Shown piece after piece: positions 18,921 through 30,400 of a stretch of DNA of 64,000 nucleotides (the first letter of the stretch is position 1; every line of letters starts with the position of its first letter). Made by a program: the position numbers and the translations under genes. The DNA is taken from positions 3,286,001 through 3,350,000 of the forward strand of contig NZ_JRMH01000001.1 of assembly GCF_000803315.1 (NCBI RefSeq). Reading direction: 5' to 3'. Below the pieces are notes generated by a model. It was given only the letters and a program-made list of their open reading frames with translations. It was not told the origin of the DNA and searched no databases. Origin of the DNA: Pectobacterium actinidiae. GTDB taxonomy: Bacteria > Pseudomonadota > Gammaproteobacteria > Enterobacterales > Enterobacteriaceae.

Positions 18921-20873
18921 ATGTCTCTATACAAACAATTACTGATAGCCATCTGCCTGTTTGTGCTAATTATTTTCAGCGGGAGTTTCTTCGTCAGCCT
19001 GGAAAATTCGCGTGAACAGTACAATAACCAGCTTCACTCTCACGCGCAGGATGCCGCGACCGCATTGGGGCTTTCCCTGACGCCGAACATCGATGACCCG
19101 GCGATGGTAGAGCTGATGGTCAGCTCAATTTTCGACAGCGGCTATTTTTCCAGTATTCGCGTGCGGGATTTAAAAACCGGCAACGTCACGTTGGAACGCA
19201 CCGCATCGCCAGATATCCCTGACGTGCCGCGCTGGTTTGTTCAGTTAGTGAACCTGCAACCCGGCGCGGGCGAAGCCATCGTGATGCGCGGCTGGGAACA
19301 GGCGGCAAAAGTCGAAGTTGTCAGCCATCCGATGTTCGCGGTGACTCGACTGTGGCGCAGCAGTACGGCCTCTTTCCTGTGGCTGCTCGGCTGTGGCACG
19401 CTGGGCGTGTTCCTCGGTGCACTGTTCCTGCGCCGCCAGCTACGCCCGCTCGATTATATCGTCGACCAGTCGCTGGCGATTACCCGTCGTGAATTCCTTA
19501 GCCAGCCAGATTTACCCAATACGCCCGAATTTCGCCGCGTCGCGCAGGCGATGAACCTGATGGTCAGCAAGCTCAAAACGCTGTTCGAAGAGGAAGCGGA
19601 GCGAAGCGAGCGCCTACGTCAGGAAGCCTATCAGGATCCTCAGACTGGATTGAATAACCGCCGCGCGTTTGACATGCAGTTCAACGACAAACTGGCCGAT
19701 GAAGAAACCGCGCCCGGCTTTCTTATCATGATTCGCGTGCAGGATCTGGCGGGAATGAACCAGCGGTTGGGCGGTCAGCGTACCGATGCGCTATTAGCCT
19801 CCGTCGGGCATATCCTGCGTAAAACGCAAAAGCAGCATACGAATGCTGAGAGCCTTCTGGCACGTATCCGTGGCGGAGAATTTGCGCTGTTCTGCCCAGG
19901 GCTGGTCGATAAAGAAGCCTATGCGCTGATTGGCGAACTGACGCGCAACATTGAAACGTTGCATCTGACAGGCGAAACCGATGTCTCCCCTGTCGCCCAA
20001 TTCGGCATGGTGCCTTTCCGACCCGGAGACACCGCGCAATCCCTGTTTATTCAGGGCGATCAGGCGCTCACGAGAGCCGAAAGCGATACCGATACCAGCG
20101 CGCCTCACGAGATTCCATCCGTCAGTACCGAACAGCTCGAAACCGATCGCCATAGGTGGTTTAACCTGCTCGATCCTATTCTGGAACAGGAACGCTTGCA
20201 GCTTTTCCTGCAACCGGTCGTCGCCTGTGACGATCCCAGCCAAGTGTTACATCACAAGGTACTGGCTCGCATTCAGGATGCGCAAGGTAACAGTATCGCC
20301 GCAGGTCGCTTCCTACCGTGGATTCAACGCTTTGGCTGGGATACCCGTCTGGATCAAACGATGCTGCGCGAAGTGCTGGACTATCTCCGTCGGCACGACG
20401 GCAATCTGGCGCTAAGCCTGTCCGGCACCACAGTCCTGAATCTTCATCTGCTCGCCGATCTGCTTGCCCCATTGAAGCATCAGCCTGACGTTGCCAGACG
20501 ACTGATTCTGGAGCTGGATGAGAACCAATTGCCAGACAGCGCCCAATTGGAAGCCTTAATCAAGCTGCTGAATGAGCATGGCTGTGCGCTGGGGCTACAA
20601 CATTTTGGTGGGCGCTTTAATATGATTGGCAATCTGTCCCAATGGGGGCTGGCTTATCTGAAAGTCGATGGCAGCTACATCCGCAACATCGATCAGGAAG
20701 ACGATAAGCAAATGTTTATCGAAGCGCTGTATCGCGCCACCAACAGTATTGCGCTGCCGCTTATCGCTGAACGTGTTGAAACCGCCGGTGAGCTTAAAGT
20801 GCTTCAGGAGATGGGATTGCAGGGAGCGATGGGACGGCTGCTGGGTGAACCGGCACCCGCGGTCAGAGTCTGA
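18921..20873 (+). CDS. lapD: LapD-type inside-out c-di-GMP receptor (degenerate GGDEF-EAL)
   Basis: LapD binds c-di-GMP in the cytoplasm and responds by sequestering LapG in the periplasm. The 650 residues comprise TM1 (about 7-25), a periplasmic LapD/MoxY output domain (about 26-150), TM2 (about 152-170), HAMP, a degenerate GGDEF domain (signature reads RGGEF, 317-321) and a degenerate EAL domain (about 400-650). In the EAL domain the EAL motif reads KVL and the DDFG motif reads QHFG, so neither synthesis nor hydrolysis is expected. W125 in MRGWEQAAKV falls at the position I recall as the LapG-contact tryptophan of P. fluorescens LapD. It is in an operon with lapG. Confidence 0.94.
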   Translation: MSLYKQLLIAICLFVLIIFSGSFFVSLENSREQYNNQLHSHAQDAATALGLSLTPNIDDPAMVELMVSSIFDSGYFSSIRVRDLKTGNVTLERTASPDIPDVPRWFVQLVNLQPGAGEAIVMRGWEQAAKVEVVSHPMFAVTRLWRSSTASFLWLLGCGTLGVFLGALFLRRQLRPLDYIVDQSLAITRREFLSQPDLPNTPEFRRVAQAMNLMVSKLKTLFEEEAERSERLRQEAYQDPQTGLNNRRAFDMQFNDKLADEETAPGFLIMIRVQDLAGMNQRLGGQRTDALLASVGHILRKTQKQHTNAESLLARIRGGEFALFCPGLVDKEAYALIGELTRNIETLHLTGETDVSPVAQFGMVPFRPGDTAQSLFIQGDQALTRAESDTDTSAPHEIPSVSTEQLETDRHRWFNLLDPILEQERLQLFLQPVVACDDPSQVLHHKVLARIQDAQGNSIAAGRFLPWIQRFGWDTRLDQTMLREVLDYLRRHDGNLALSLSGTTVLNLHLLADLLAPLKHQPDVARRLILELDENQLPDSAQLEALIKLLNEHGCALGLQHFGGRFNMIGNLSQWGLAYLKVDGSYIRNIDQEDDKQMFIEALYRATNSIALPLIAERVETAGELKVLQEMGLQGAMGRLLGEPAPAVRV

Positions 20874-20906
20874 TGCAACATCGTTTTAGCTAACGGCCTT
20901 AACGCC

Positions 20907-20937
20907 CCGGCTTCTCACGACAAGATTGAGAAGCCGG
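20907..20937. other. Strong hairpin between lapD and the small downstream gene
   Basis: CCGGCTTCTCA-9 nt-TGAGAAGCCGG is a perfect 11-bp stem in the spacer between lapD (+) and the 114-residue gene (-). There is no T-run on either strand, so it may terminate weakly or protect a 3' end. Confidence 0.55.
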
Positions 20938-20996
20938 AGCCATAATGAAAAGCAGGGATCGACGCTAAGATATCCTCTCTCTACAACATCATTTCT

Positions 20997-21341
20997 TCAA
21001 AACATCGTCTCTTCATCGTCGCCAATCAGCTTGTTTAATCCGCCATTCAACGCTTCACGCGCCTGCGCACGGTTGATCAACTTCAGCTGTGCCGCCTGAG
21101 GGAAATCGGTAATGCTCACTACGCCTTTTTGAATCAAAACCTGAATTAAATCCTCCAGCACGCGCACCATTTCCAGATCGCTTTGCCGCAGTTGCTGAAG
21201 GCTGGACATCGCTGCCTGATGGCTGCGGAACCAGGCCTGCGCCTCACGCGAATCATCAGGTAACTCGCCATTCATTTCAGGAAAAGGGCTCTGCTCTACC
21301 TTCATCAGGTGGCCATCACTGTCGCGCTGGATATAAAACAT
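20997..21341 (-). CDS. Conserved small protein of unknown function in the lap adhesin locus
   Basis: I do not recognise a function for this 114-residue product. It begins MFYIQRDSDGHLMKVEQSPF, is acidic, lacks a signal peptide or membrane segment, and has a predicted helical middle (SLQQLRQSDLEMVRVLEDLIQVLIQKG). I recall similar short Pseudomonas proteins misannotated as tryptophan synthase beta subunit; no such enzyme motif is present. A GGAGA-like ribosome site precedes the start. It lies 65 bp downstream of the adhesin gene on the same strand, separated by a hairpin, so it may be expressed from adhesin read-through. A role in adhesin biogenesis or in regulation is inference from position only. 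Confidence 0.75.
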   Translation of the reverse strand: MFYIQRDSDGHLMKVEQSPFPEMNGELPDDSREAQAWFRSHQAAMSSLQQLRQSDLEMVRVLEDLIQVLIQKGVVSITDFPQAAQLKLINRAQAREALNGGLNKLIGDDEETMF

Positions 21342-21373
21342 TTTCGGAGACCTTTTAAGTTTTTGATAAAGAC

Positions 21374-21392
21374 AGGAGCCAGATCGGCTCCT
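21374..21392 (-). terminator. Hairpin after the adhesin gene
   Basis: AGGAGCC-5 nt-GGCTCCT is a perfect 7-bp stem, 15 bp after the adhesin stop. On the minus strand it is followed by GTCTTTATC, a poor U-tract, so it is probably a partial terminator that allows some transcription into the 114-residue gene. Confidence 0.5.
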
Positions 21393-21406
21393 TTTCCCCT
21401 TTCCTG

Positions 21407-24400
21407 TCAGCTAGACGATTCAGGCTTGCTGACCAGACTCTCCAGCGACGGTAATGCGCCGTTATAATGTTCCAAGGTAATCGACACTGCAACCGTTCCG
21501 CCTTTATCCTCCGTAAAGTTCCCCGCCGTGCTCACTTCAATCGTCGGTGAACCCTGATTATCGGTGATACGAATATAGCGGCTGATATCGGTTCCTTCCT
21601 CCAGTTCGCCAACCAGATCGCTTAAATCAATCCGGTCACCCTCTTTGGCATTAAAGTCTTTGATCACATCGTTGCCAATATCGCCTGCCTGCCACTTAAA
21701 GGTATCCGCGCCCGCACCGCCGATGAGCGTATCGCCCCCCGCGCCACCAATCAGGATGTCGTCTCCGCTACCGCCATAAAGTAGGTCGTTACCCTCTCCG
21801 CCAATCAGCGTATCGTTTCCGCCCTGCCCGAAAAGAATATCATTCCCTGCTCCACCGCTGAGTGTGTCATTGCCATCGTTCGCCGACGACAGATCAAACT
21901 CGGCGCTGTGCGTTGCAATGTAGCTATGCATCTCTTTCGCAGTGGGTACACCGGTTTGCATACCTAACTGCTTGCCGATGTAATTCTGCAAGGCGGTGAT
22001 ACCATTGCCGTCGATATTAGGAAACGACACGACATCGCCGAACAGAATGTCATTCCCTAACCCGCCATTTAGCTGATCATTACCTGCATGTATCGACTCG
22101 CTGCTGCCCAGAATCGCTTTATTAAGGTTAGATGGGTCAATATGATCCTGAACCACGCCATCCGTGTCGTAGAGTTTCAACGTATCGCCATGTAAATCCG
22201 CACCAATACCGATCGCTTCAATGGTTGACTGCTTCTTCAGCAAACTGAAGGCCTGAGCCGCATTCGTGTTACTGACATCGCGATTGCCTGAGTTATCCAC
22301 CCAATACCAGTTGCCGCGGTAGTCCTGCGCCCAGTAGCTGCTGTTATTACCCACGCCGCCCAAAGAGGAGATTTCATACGTTCCATCCCCCTGCGCGTGT
22401 ACTTGCCCAATGACTGTCCCGACGACTTTATTACTCTTATCGCTCCAGGCATACTGATAGACGTTTCCTTTTCTATCAATGACTTCACGGACGGCACCGC
22501 GAACATCCATAGAATAAGACTGCCCAGGGGTGTAGGTAATATTGTCGATGTTCAGCGACTGCCACCAGTCACTCACGCGTACTTCATTGGATTCATTGGT
22601 TTGATAGTAGGTCGGCTCACCATCGGTAATAAAATACGTCAGGTTATTTCCCACATTCTTTTTCACCGTATCGCTCTGGAACCAGTTCGCCGTTGTCTTG
22701 AATACATCTTCGTAGTTGGTTCCGCCTCCTGAAGCCGATCCCCCGACCATTGAATTCAATACGGCAGTCAGCTTATTCAGCGCATTGGTATCATTCAGAT
22801 TTACGGAGATGGTTTTCCCCACCTGCGTATCAAAGTCAGCGAGAAAAACGTTCACCGTACCGGAATTCACACCGCTAGCGCTGTTGATCAGACTTTTGAA
22901 CACATTACTTAACGACGTACGTGTACTTTCGATATCCGTTGACGACATACTGCCGGATGAGTCGACCATAAACGCAATGTTGTAATTCTGCCCTTCAATG
23001 ATCTGCAAACCAGACACATCCGCCACCATCAGATCGTGGCTATGCGTGCCGGACATGCTGTCATCACCGACGGTACCGATACTCATTCCATACTGTTCAA
23101 CACCGCCAGCAGAGTAGCTGGTCGCCGTATCATGGTTAGCAATTTCCGTCGATGTCGCCTGCGCCACCACGTTGAACTTACCCGCATCAACAGGGACTTC
23201 AAGGGTGATCTTCCCTGCCAGCGTCTGGGCGTTGTTGGCATTTTTGATGAGATACGCGCCATCGTCTCCAACGGTATACGTCACATTGTTAATGTGGTCA
23301 GTCAGCACCGTTCCTTTCGGGATCCCTGTGAGCGTAATCCCTGACAGGGTTTCACTACCGTCGCGGTCAGTCAGTGCTGCCGAAACATCAAGCGTATGCG
23401 TTTGTGTACCGGCCTGACCGGGCACCGTTTCCACCGTCGCGCTATTAGTACCCGGCGTGTATGTTGTGCCGTCGCTATAGATAACGCCTTCAATATTGTT
23501 GCTGACCTGCGAGGTAAACGAGCCTGACTTGCCGCTGCCATCGGTATAATTGACCTTCAGCCCGTCCAGCGTGTTAACCGATGTATCCTGATTATTGTTC
23601 GTGCTATAGGTTGCGTTATAGGTGTAACCCGTCTCTTTCATGACGAACACATAGTCGGAATGTGCACTACTGCCGTTACTCGTCCGGTTACCGTTAAACG
23701 AATCCAGATCGCGATGATCTTTGCGATCGGCCGCCCAATCACTCTGTCTATAGAAATACCCACTGTTGGAATGCACAACAAAGATATCGCTATAGCTGCC
23801 GTCCCCACTGGTATTGCCCTGACTGTAGTACGCCACTTTACCGGTGCCGACTACAGTAGGTACCGGATCCCCTTCGGTCAGCCAAACGCGGACACCGTTG
23901 CCCACGGCGACAATTTTCCCATTTTGTACGTCGAAGCCACCATTAGCGCTACCGCCATTGACCTTAATAATTTCCGCAGAGGTCGGTGTTGTCGCGCCAC
24001 TGGTGATGCTCAGGCTCACTACCGGTGCATCCGCTACTGCCGCAATACCAATATGCAACGCAGCGTTATCGCCCGTATTACCAGCACTATCGACAGGCCG
24101 ATAACCAATATCCCCCAGCGCTGCGCCTGAGACATTACTCGCTGGTGTAAAGCGTAGATCGGTGTTGCCCGCCGTAAAAGTTTGCCCAGCGGTGACCGCT
24201 TTCCAACTCCCGCTATCGTTAAAATAGAGCGTGCCAACGCTGGCAGGCGGCAGAGATGAAATCACGATGCTTGTGGTATCGTTCGATACACCCAGATCGC
24301 TCCAGCCAATGTGCAGCGGTGTATCTTCTGTACCCGACACCGTGTTGTTGTGTGCGGCTGGCGGCGTAATATCCATGATGGCCTGACTGTTATCATGTGC

Positions 24401-27400
24401 CTGATTACCTGCTGCATCGGTCGCCGTCGCCCCAGCAGTAATCTTGCCTTCCGCTAACGTGCTCAGATCGACATTTGTCTGCCATTTTCCGTTCGTCACG
24501 GGCACGTCATGTAGCGTAACCGATTTACCATTCACATCGGTAAAGACCAGATCGACCTTATTCTCGTTGCTGGTACCACTGACTACGGCGTTTTTCGACT
24601 CACTCAAGCTGACATAGCCATCGTTACCGGCGAAATTCGTAATATCAATTTCTGGGGCAGTCGTATCCACACTGTAGACATGATGGGTATTCGCGGTGGT
24701 GGCATTCCCCGCCGTATCGCGCGTAGTTACGCTGGCGTTAATGTCACTATTGGCAGCCAGCAAGGATCCCTGAACGTTGATACTCCAGGTTTTGCCATCG
24801 GTATTCACTGTTGTCTGATACGTTTCAGTGCCGATTTTCACGGTCACTACGTCGCCAACTTTGACCTCATTACCAACTTTACCGGTCACCGCAATAGTCT
24901 GGCCGGACTCGCTGGCATTGATCACATTGTCAGCGGTGACATCATCAATAGAAATTGAGGCAACCGGTGCAACGGTATCGACACCATAGGCATGATTCGT
25001 GTTAGCTGTGGTGACGTTGCCTGCGGTATCGCGAGTAGTGACCGTAGCACTCACATCACCATTGGCTGCCAGCACAGAACCCAGAACATTCACGCTCCAG
25101 GTTTTGCCATCCGCATTCACCGTGGTCTGATAGGTCTCGGTGCCGACTTTAACGGTAACCGCATCGCCTGCTTTTACATCGTTATCGACTTTACCCGTCA
25201 CGGCAATTGTCTGGCCGGATTCACTGGCATTGATGACATTGTCAGCGGTGACATCATCAATAGAGATAGACGCGGTTGGTGCAACCGTGTCCACGCCATA
25301 AGTGTGGCTAGTGTTCGCAGTGGTGATATTGCCTACCGTATCGCGAGTAGTGACAGTCGCACTCACATCACCGTTTGCTGCAAGCACTGAACCCGGTACG
25401 TTGACACTCCAGGTCTTGCCGTCGGTATTCACCGTGGTCTGATAGGTTTCGGTACCGACTTTAACGGTAACCGCGTCGCCGGCTTTGACGTCGTTATCGA
25501 CTTTACCCGTCACCGCTATCGTCTGACCGGATTCACTGACATTGATCACATTGTCAGCGGTGACATCATCGATAGAGATAGAGGCGGTTGGCGCAACGGT
25601 ATCTACACCGTAAGCATGACTGGTGTTCGCGATCGTGATATTGCCTGCCGTATCGCGCGTGGTCACCGTCGCACTCACATCACCATTGGCGGCCAGTACC
25701 GAACCCGGAATGTTCACGCTCCAGGTTTTGCCATCCGCATTCACCGTTGTCTGATAGGTCTCGGTACCAACTGTCACCGTGATCGCATCGCCAGCCTGAA
25801 CTTCATTGCCGACCTGACCAGTCACCGCAATGGTCTGGCCGGACTCGCTGGCGTTAATCATATTGTCAGCGGTGACATCATCGATAGAGATAGAGGCGGT
25901 TGGCGCAACGGTATCGACACCATACGCGTGGCTGGTGTTCGCAGTGGTGATATTGCCTGCGGTATCGCGGGTAGTCACTGTAGCGGAGATATCGCCGTTG
26001 GCGGCAAGAATAGAACCCGGAACGTTGACGCTCCAGGTTTTACCATCAGCATTGACCGTGGTCTGGTACGTTTCGGTACCGACTTTTACGGTAACCGCAT
26101 CCCCAGCCTTCACGTCGTTATCGACTTTACCCGTCACGGCAATGGTCTGACCGGACTCGCTGGCATTGATGACATTGTCAGTGGTGACATCATCAATAGA
26201 GATAGACGCCGTTGGCGCAACGGTATCCACACCGTAAGTGTGATTCGTGTTCGCTGTAGTAACGTTACCCGTCACCGTGGTCTGGTAAGTCTCGGTACCA
26301 ACAGTCACCGTGATCGCATCGCCCGCGTTGACCTCATTACCCACCTGACCGGTCACCGCGATAGTCTGACCGGACTCGGTCGCGTTGATGACGTTATCGG
26401 ACGTGACATTATCAATAGTAATTGAGGCGGTTGGCGCAATGGTATCTACACCGTAAGCGTGAGAAGTATTGGCGGTAGTGGCGTTACCTGCGGTATCACG
26501 CGTGGTCACGGTCGCACTCACATCGCTGTTTGCGGCCAGTACCGAACCGGGAACGTTCACGCTCCAGGTTTTACCATCCGCATTGACGGTGGTCTGATAG
26601 GTCTCGGTACCAACAGTCACCGTAACCGCGTCACCCGCTTTCACTTCATTGCCTACCTGACCAGTGACCGCAATCGTCTGGCCGGACTCGCTGGCATTGA
26701 TGACATTATCTGACGTGACATCATCAATAGAAATTGAGGCGATTGGCGCAACGGTATCTACACCGTAAGCATGAGAAGTATTGGCGGTAGTGGCGTTACC
26801 CGCGGCATCAAGGGTGGTGACGGTCGCACTCACATCGCTGTTCGCGGCCAGTACCGAACCCGGAACGTTCACACTCCAGGTTTTGCCATCAGCATTGACG
26901 GTGGTCTGGTAGGTCTCGGTACCAACAGTCACCGTGATCGCATCGCCCGCTTTAACTTCATTGCCGACCTGACCGGTGACCGCAATCGTCTGGCCGGATT
27001 CACTGGCATTGATGACATTATCTGACGTGACATCATCAATAGAGATAGAGGCTGTTGGCGCAACGGTATCCACGCCATAAGCGTGGCTGGTGTTCGCAGT
27101 GCTGATGTTGCCTGCGGTATCGCGAGTAGTGACAGTTGCACTCACATCGCTGTTTGCGGCCAGTACCGAACCGGGAACGTTCACACTCCAGGTTTTGCCA
27201 TCCGTATTGACGGTGGTCTGATAGGTTTCCGTGCCGACTTTAACCGTAATAGCGTCGCCCGCTTTGACTTCATTGCCGACCTGACCGGTGACCGCAATCG
27301 TCTGGCCAGACTCGCTGGCATTGATGACATTATCTGACGTGACATTATCGACAAAGATCGAGGCGGTTGGCGCAACCGTATCAACGCCATAAGCGTGGAT

Positions 27401-30400
27401 GGTATTTGCAGTGGTGACATTGCCTGCGGTATCACGGGTAGTGACGATCGCAGAGATATCACCATTCGCGGCCAGCACCGATCCCGGAACGTTGACGCTC
27501 CAGGTTTTACCATCGGTATTCACCGTGGTCTGATAGGTCTCGGAGCCAACAGTCACCGTGATCGCGTCGCCCGCTTTGACTTCATTGCCCACCTGACCGG
27601 TGACCGCAATCGTCTGACCGGACTCGGTCGCGTTGATGACGTTATCGGACGTGACATTATCAATAGTAATTGAGGCGGTTGGCGCAACGGTATCTACACC
27701 ATAAGCGTGGCTGGTGTTAGCCGTGGTGACGTTACCTGCTGCATCACGCGTCGTGACGGTAGCACTCACATCACCATTCGCGGCCAGCACAGCACCCGGA
27801 ATATTCACACTCCAGGTTTTGCCATCTGCATTGACCGTGGTCTGGTACGTTTCGGTACCGACTTTAACAGTAACCGCATCACCGGCTTTGACGTCGTTAT
27901 CAACTTTACCCGTCACGGCAATGGTCTGGCCGGACTCGGCGGCATTAATCACGTTATCCGACGTCACATCGTCGATAGATATTGATGCCGTTGGTGCCAC
28001 CGTATCGACACCATAAGCATGAGTCGTGTTAGCCGTCGTGACGTTGCCTGCCGTATCGCGCGTGGTGACGGTAGCACTCACATCGCCATTGGCGGCTAAT
28101 ACAGAGCCCGGCACGTTCACGCTCCAGGTTTTACCATCCGCATTGACGGTCGTCTGGTAGGTTTCGGTACCGACTTTAACGGTAACCGCATCCCCAGCCT
28201 TCACGTCGTTATCGACTTTACCCGTCACGGCAATGGTCTGACCGGACTCGCTGGCATTGATGACGTTATCGGACGTGACATTGTCGATAGAGATTGATGC
28301 CACTGGCGCAACGGTGTCCACACCGTAAGCATGAGTCGTATTAGCGGTAGTGGCGTTACCTGCTGCATCACGCGTAGTGACCGTAGCACCCACATCACCG
28401 TTGGCGGCCAACACCGAATCCGGTACATTGACGCTCCAGGTTTTGCCATCCGCATTGACGGTGGTCTGGTAGGTCTCGGTACCAACAGTCACCGTAACCG
28501 CGTCACCCGCTTTGACTTCGTTGCCGACTTGCCCCGTCACGGAGATTGTCTGGCCGGATTCACTGGCGTTAATCACGTTATCGGACGTGACATCATCGAT
28601 AGAGATTGATGCCACTGGCGCAACGGTATCGACACCGTAAGCATGAGAAGTATTGGCGGTAGTGGCGTTACCCGCAGCATCACGAGTAGTGACCGTAGCA
28701 CTCACATCGCTATTGGCTGCCAGCACAGATCCCGGAACATTCACGCTCCAGGTTTTGCCATCCGCATTCACCGTTGTCTGATAGGTCTCGGTACCAACGG
28801 TCACCGTGATCGCATCGCCCGCTTTAACTTCATTGCCAACTTTACCGGTGACCGCAATCGTCTGACCCGATTCGCTGGCGTTAATCACGTTATCGGACGT
28901 GACATCATCGATAGAGATTGAGGCCACTGGCGCAACGGTATCGACACCATACGCGTGGCTGGTGTTCGCGGTCGTGATATTGCCTGCGGTATCGCGAGTA
29001 GTGACAGTCGCGCTCACATCGCTGTTTGCGGCCAGTACCGAACCGGGAACGTTAACGCTCCAGGTTTTGCCATCCGCATTCACCGTCGTCTGGTAGGTTT
29101 CGGTGCCAACAATCACCGTGATCGCATCGCCTGCTTTCACATCGTTATCGACTTTACCGGTCACGGCAATGGTTTGGCCGGATTCGCTGGCATTAATCAC
29201 GTTATCGGACGTGACATCATCGATAGTAATTGAGGCAGTTGGCGCAACGGTATCTACACCATAAGCGTGGCTGGTGTTTGCAGTGGTGACGTTACCCGCG
29301 GCATCACGAGTAGTGACCGTAGCACTCACATCACCATTCACTGCCAGCACAGAACCCGGAACGTTCACACTCCAGGTTTTACCATCAGCATTGACTGTCG
29401 TCTGGTAAGTCTCGGTGCCGACTTTAACGGTAACCGCATCGCCTGCTTTTACATCGTTATCGACTTTACCCGTCACGGCAATCGTCTGGCCGGACTCGCT
29501 GGCATTGATAACGTTATCCGACGTGACATCATCGATAGTAATTGAGGCGGTTGGCGCAACGGTATCGACACCATAAGCATGGCTGGTGTTCGCTGTGGTG
29601 ACATTGCCTGCGGTATCGCGGGTCGTCACTGTAGCGGAGATATCGCCGTTGGCGGCAAGAACAGAACCCGGAACGTTCACGCTCCAGGTTTTGCCATCGG
29701 TATTCACCGTTGTCTGATAGGTTTCGGTACCGACTTTAACGGTAACCGCGTCGCCCGCTTTGACCTCATTACCCACCTGACCAGTCACCGCAAGCGTCTG
29801 ACCGGACTCGGTAGCATTGATGACATTATCGGACGTAACATTATCAATAGTAATCGAGGCGGTTGGCGCAACCGTATCAACACCATAGGCATGAGTCGTA
29901 TTGGCGGTGGTGGCGTTACCTGCGGTATCACGGGTAGTGACGGTCGCAGAGATATCACCATTCGCGGCCAGCACAGAACCGGGAACATTCACGCTCCAGG
30001 TTTTGCCATCCGCATTGACGGTGGTCTGGTAGATCTCGGTACCAACAGTCACCGTGATCGCATCGCCAGCCTGAACTTCATTACCCACCTGACCGGTCAC
30101 CGCAATGGTCTGACCCGATTCGCTGGCATTAATGACGTTATCCGACGTGACATCATCGACAGAAATTGAGGCGACAGGGGGTAAGGTATCGACCGTTATC
30201 GTTTCACTTCCACCCGTACCAGGAATGCCCGCAGCATCGGTGTAGCTGCCGTCAGGAATGCTGACGCGGACTTCTCCCTCAAAATTGGCAGTTGGCGTCA
30301 ATGTCGCCGTCCAGCGAGTAGGATCGTTAGGATCCTGCACCAGATTCGTTACCGAACCATTTGTGACGGTGATATCACTGAGGTCAAAACCAACGGGCGG

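Noticed and set aside
25616..26425. Long open frame on the + strand (269 codons), and many 92-codon + strand frames spaced 312 bp apart through 24680-30169
   Set aside because: They are antisense shadows of the adhesin repeats: the same frame recurs with the repeat period and has no start-site or family support.
24671..30193. Regularly spaced 312-bp repeats considered as a non-coding satellite or CRISPR-like structure
   Set aside because: The frame is open throughout and encodes clear Ig-like protein repeats in the adhesin.
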